From positions 1-64,000 of the forward strand of contig JAZKDE010000016.1 of assembly GCA_040387735.1 (NCBI GenBank): a stretch of DNA of 64,000 nt. Direction: 5' to 3'. The stretch is from Arcicella sp040387735. Lineage in GTDB: Bacteria; Bacteroidota; Bacteroidia; Cytophagales; Spirosomataceae. The position numbers and the translations under genes were made by a program. Of this stretch, positions 59,943-64,000 are shown piece after piece. How positions within the stretch are numbered: position 1 is the first letter of the stretch; every line of letters starts with the position of its first letter. The notes under the pieces were generated by a model. The model had not been told where the DNA came from and did not search any database. It was given only the letters and a program-made list of their open reading frames with translations.

Positions 59943-60068
59943 GATGATTAATGATTGGTTTCTTCATACAATTTCAATAATTTTTCTAAGAAAAACAACT
60001 TTCATTTTCATCTTGAAATTTAGCAATTAATTGATAATCAGAGTGCTATTATTTCTATTAAATAGTTT

Positions 60069-63000
60069 TTAGGCCAAACCAAAACCTCCTCCTCCAGGAG
60101 TCCAAATCGTTAAAATGTCTCCTTTTTGGGCTGAGAATTCATTTCCAGACACGACTGAATCATTACTTTTACGGAGTTCATGTTTGCCGATTTCCCCATT
60201 TTCTCCCCCTTGCAAACCATAAGGTTGCTGTTCTTGATGTTGTCGGATTAACGAAACTTCTACATTTTCTAAAAACGTAACTTCTCGAATAATGCCATTA
60301 CCACCTTTAAACTTACCATTGCCACCCGAATTTTCCCGAATTTCAAAACGATTCAAATAAACAGGATACCGTAATTCCAATACTTCCGCATCCGTAATTC
60401 GGGTATTAGTCATGTGGGTATGAACACCCGAAGTACCTGCGAAATTTTCACCCGCTCCACTTCCTCCACAAATAGTTTCGTAATAGCCGAAATTGGCATT
60501 TCCGAACAAAAAATTATTCATCGTTCCTTGTGAACACGCCAAAATTCCGAAGGCTTTTAATAAAGTATCCGTTAACCTTTGACTCAATTCCACATTTCCA
60601 CCAACTACAGCAGGACAATCTTCGGGATTTTCGGGAAAATAAGGATTTAGAATTGAATTATCGGGAATAATTAATTTCACGGCTTTCAAAATCCCATCAT
60701 TCAACGGAATTTTCTCACTCAGTAACAATCTTAAAACGTAAACCACTACCGAATTGACAATCGAAATATTGGCATTCAAATTTCCGTGATGCGTTTTAGC
60801 ACTCCCAGTAAAATCTATAATACATTCATTTTCAGTGATTTGAACTCTCACTTTCAAATTACTGGTGGATTCAAAATCAGCCTTACTTTCTTTGTCCAAA
60901 AACTCTTCAGCTCCATAAATTCCCTTTCCAAAAATCTGCAGACGTTCCGTCATTTTCTGGGTAGAATATATTTTTAGTCGATTCATGTAAAAATGTACTT
61001 TAGACAAACCATACTGAGCAACCAAATTTTGCAGAGCAATTTCACCGTTACGATTTGATGCTAAAGCGGCATTTAAATCTGCTAAATTTTCATTGAGAGA
61101 ACGAGTTGGATATTTCGCAGATGTCAAAACTTGTCGAATTTCATCCCAACGCATTTCTCCATTTTTCACCAAATACATCGGCGGAATTACCACACCTTCT
61201 TCTGCTAAGTTGGTAGAATTAGGTGGCATTGAAGCAGGGCGAATCCCACCAATTTCGGAGTGATGACAACGATTAACCACATAGCCAATCAATTCATTAT
61301 CAAGCGAATACACCGAAGAAATCAACGTAACATCAGGTAAATGAGAACCGCCATATTTGGGATGATTAGTAATAACAACATCCCCTTTTTCAATCGAAAT
61401 TTGTTTTAAAACACTCCTCACACATACGCCCAAACTACCTAAATGCACAGGAATATGCGGTGCATTCGCAATCAATTCGGCTTCCGCATCCAATAATGCA
61501 CACGAAAAATCCAAGCGTTCTTTCACATTCACGGATAGTGACGTTCTTTGCAAAAGCACACCCATATTTTCAGCAATTGACATGAAACGATTTGTGAATA
61601 ATTCTAATTGAGATGCTTCATTGGCAATACCATTTGTACTTAGGGCAATGCTTGGCATCTCTTTTGGAGTTACCGAAGAAACTCTCCCCGTTCCATTTTC
61701 ATCTAACACAAATTCCCATTTTTTTTCAATAACTGTCGTACTAAATCTATCCAATAACAAAGCAAAGCCTTCAATTTTTGCTCCTGATTTTAAACTTTCA
61801 CGAATAAAAACGGGAACGGATTGGTATCCATTTTCAACAAATGCCTGAATATAATGAGAAGGTACTGGCAAATATGTTTCGACTGGTTTAATTGCATCCT
61901 GCTCTGAAATTGAGTCTCCACTTTTCTCTCCTGCAATGATTCGGATACTTTCTATTTCAATCGCTCTGTTATAGACCCAATGCCCAAAAATTGAAATATA
62001 CTTTTCCTTAAACTTCTCAATAACATCCTTGTAATGAGTCCATTCAACCTCTAAGTTAGAATCTTGACCTTTAAAACGAAGAAAAATCAAATGGTTTTTA
62101 AAGTAAATTTCCGACTTTGCAATACCATCAATTTTCAATTTCTCTATAACTTCTTCTTTTATTTTTTCAAATTTTTTATTGAGTAGATTTGGAGCGTTTT
62201 CATCAAAAATTTGTAACATTGAAGCCTCCGCAAAACGCTCAACTTTAGCTTTTGAAATACCAAAAGCCGATAGAATTCCTGCATCTTTGGGCAATAAAAT
62301 AGTATTAATTTTTAGCAATTCAGCAATCCCGCAGGCGTGTAATCCTCCTGCTCCACCAAACGCAACAAGTGCATAATTTTGTGTATCATAACCTTTGACA
62401 ATTGAAATTTTACGTACAGTCTCTGCCATTTTTTCATTTGCAATGGCTCTAAAACCTTCCAAAATAGTCTCTCTGCTTGCATAATTACCCGAGTTTTGGA
62501 CAATTTCTTGTAATCTTTCTTCGGCTTTTTCTGGAAAAATAGGAATCGAAAATTGCGTCGAATCCAAACGCCCCAATAGCAAATTAACATCCGTAATGGT
62601 CAATGGTCCACCCGCTCCGTAACACGCAGGGCCTGGCGTTGAACCCGCACTTTCTGGTCCAACGGAGAGTTTATAACCGTCGAAAGTACAAATTGAACCA
62701 CCACCTGCCGCTACCGTTTCAATGGCTAAAGAGGGACTAAAAATATGNNNNNNNNNNAGCAATAAAATGAAAATAACCAGCTTCCTTTGCGATAACCGAA
62801 GCACCCACAACACCACCAGCAGGCCCCGAAAAAAGGCTATCTTTAGGATAAAAAGCATCTGCCCGAACTAAACTCCCCGCACTGGTCATTACTTGAAATG
62901 ACTGATTGGGCAATTTATCAGTAATATTTTGAAGATAATTTGAGATAATGGGTGATAAATAAGCGTTTACTACCGTCGTTTCTGCCCGATTCAAGAACTT

Positions 63001-63801
63001 AATTTGCTGACTTAATTCGGTAGAAATATTAACAAATTTGAAGTGCTTTTCAAAAATTGCTTGTAAAGCCCTTTCGTGAAAATCATTCTGATAAGCATTT
63101 TTCAAACAGATTGCAATCGACTCAATTCCTTGACTTTTAAGCTGTTGAATGTTTTTTTCTAAAAAATCAAGATTAACTTTACCAACAATTTTTCCCGAAG
63201 CATCAGTTTGTTCATCCACTTCTACAACCATTTGATGTAGAGGTTCTGGGCGAATAATATTTAATGCAAAAATATCGGGACGAGCCTGATTTCCGATAAT
63301 TAGTAAATCTCTGAATCCCTTCGTGACCACGAAAGCCGTCTTTGCTCCTTTCATTTCTAAAAGTGCATTAGTACCTTTTGTCGAACCAATTCTCATCTGA
63401 ATTGGTGGAAAAGATTCCGCCAAAGCAGTTCCCGTAATAAGTCTGGCACCCAAAACGGGAGCTTCTTCATTTGCCGTAAGGGCAAAGCTAAATTGCTGAT
63501 TCTGAAAAGATTCTGGAATAAATACATCAATTTCGATGATTGATTCTTTTGTATCAAAAGCTTTAACTTTTGCCGAGAAAGTATGCCCCAAAATCAAAAA
63601 GAGATAATCTTTTAGAATATCTCTTTTCAAAAACCAAGCTTGTTTTATTTTGAATTTATTAGCAGCAATTTGCTCAATTACTTCGCCTCGAATACTACTA
63701 TTTGAAAGAATTTTACAACGATATTCCGTCCCAAAATTATCAGTAGCGATACAATCCGTGAAAGTGCCACCTGTATCAATTGCAATCTGAAAAGTTTTCA
63801 T
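60069..63801 (-). CDS. Hydantoinase A/B fusion (5-oxoprolinase-like), interrupted by an assembly gap
   Basis: The gene encodes an ATP-dependent ring-opening enzyme of the 5-oxoprolinase / hydantoinase / acetone-carboxylase family, with HyuA (N-terminal half) and HyuB (C-terminal half) in one chain of over 1240 residues. HyuA begins with FQIAIDTGGTFTDCIA and has RIGSTKGTNALLE and SAGSLVRADAFYPKDSLFSGPAGGV. HyuB has LFTNRFMSIAENMGVLLQRTSLSVN, NHPKYGGSHLPDVTLIS and the terminal TPGGGGFG. I start at the ATG at 63801. Ten Ns at 62748-62757 split it: the conserved FDMGGTSTDV block expected right there is missing. The fusion is as in eukaryotic 5-oxoprolinase (OPLAH). The substrate is probably 5-oxoproline, not proven. 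Confidence 0.92.
62748..62757. other. Assembly gap (10 N) inside the hydantoinase A/B gene
   Basis: The frame before the gap ends in YFHFIA and the frame after it begins HIFSPSLAIETVAAGGG. In homologues about 25-30 residues lie between these segments, including the ATP-binding FDMGGTSTDV motif, so the true gap is probably near 80 bases and the ten Ns are a placeholder. Confidence 0.9.
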
Positions 63802-63849
63802 GTATCTATATGGCACGCCGAAACTTCGTCATCTACGTGCTATTTCTAT

Positions 63850-64000
63850 ATTAAAAATCAACGTGTACGTTCAACCAACCACCGTCGAATCTTACACCAA
63901 ACTTCTTGTAGAAATTAATTGCTGGTTCATTCCAATCCAATACTTGCCACATAACACCCGTACACGAGGTTTTTCTGGCTTGGTCAATCGTGGCTTCCAA
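63850..64000 (-). CDS. GNAT-family N-acetyltransferase, C-terminal fragment (5' end outside window)
   Basis: My minus-strand translation from the right edge reads TIDQARKTSCTGVMWQVLDWN, followed by EPAINFYKKFGVRFDGGWLNVHVDF and a stop at 63850. WNEPAINFYKKFG is the hallmark of the C-terminal GNAT motif (N..A..fY.k.GF) of enzymes that transfer an acetyl group from acetyl-CoA to an amine. The N-terminal part, with the acetyl-CoA-binding loop, lies outside the window. It is 48 bases upstream of the hydantoinase gene on the same strand. Confidence 0.85.

Noticed and set aside
62737..63801. A stand-alone hydantoinase A gene distinct from the hydantoinase B gene
   Set aside because: The sequence on both sides of the N-run belongs to one HyuA domain, so the split is an assembly artefact.
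1..64000. tRNA, rRNA or known riboswitch in the spacers
   Set aside because: I read the larger spacers on both strands for cloverleaf-like or conserved riboswitch cores and saw none; a covariance-model scan could still find a small RNA.

Overview
The window is AT-rich chromosomal DNA of a Bacteroidota bacterium, most likely a Cytophagales member (Spirosomataceae-like; this rank is inference). The signs are a SusC/SusD pair, Reg_prop/Y_Y_Y and 7TMR-DISM sensor kinases, split transketolase subunits, MORN/YwqK lipoproteins, TAnnTTTG promoter elements and frequent TTG starts. Two runs of ten N (10991-11000 and 62748-62757) are scaffold gaps inside genes. I see no tRNA, rRNA, CRISPR array, insertion sequence or intact phage.

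Region 1 (1-17200). A 7TMR-DISM histidine kinase runs off the left edge. Next is a polysaccharide-utilisation locus: GH20 hexosaminidase, M19 dipeptidase, D-threonine-aldolase/D-serine-dehydratase-like PLP enzyme, RidA, GH29 fucosidase, SusD and SusC on the minus strand, then divergent DeoR regulator and GH125 alpha-1,6-mannosidase. The enzymes suggest N-glycan, glycopeptide or fungal mannoprotein scavenging. A palindromic operator candidate overlaps the susC promoter. A NrtR-type Nudix regulator with a degenerate Nudix box follows.

Region 2 (17400-32600). It holds a membrane protein with a cut-down PP2C-like domain, five glycosyltransferases in one minus-strand run, sucC, an M48 lipoprotein protease, an FAH-family hydrolase and a coupled GT2/membrane glycosyltransferase pair. 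It also holds the remnant of a clan AA aspartic protease, and an M23 peptidase whose 3' end overlaps a peroxiredoxin gene.

Region 3 (32990-36400). The two transketolase subunit genes, normally adjacent, are separated by an AAA_21/OLD-like ATPase and a TOPRIM/DUF4276-like protein. This is a compact ATPase-nuclease pair of the kind seen in anti-phage systems and is the best candidate here for an undescribed system.

Region 4 (36500-44500). Two successive ECF sigma / small membrane protein / LTxxQ-type periplasmic protein units are followed by a YHYH protein, a multicopper oxidase and two MORN-lipoprotein/SCO1 pairs. It reads as an envelope or copper-handling locus.

Region 5 (44456-64000). A DeoR regulator faces a VOC / deoxyribonucleotidase / MFS / TrpF-like operon across a palindromic promoter. 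Then come a CxxCH lipoprotein, an esterase-SMP-30 fusion, a GntR regulator, several small envelope proteins, a sensor kinase-LuxR regulator-GH5 operon, a fused hydantoinase A/B (5-oxoprolinase-like) gene broken by the second gap, and the end of a GNAT acetyltransferase gene. Strong intergenic palindromes with unlike arm sequences recur across the window and look like a dispersed repeat family.
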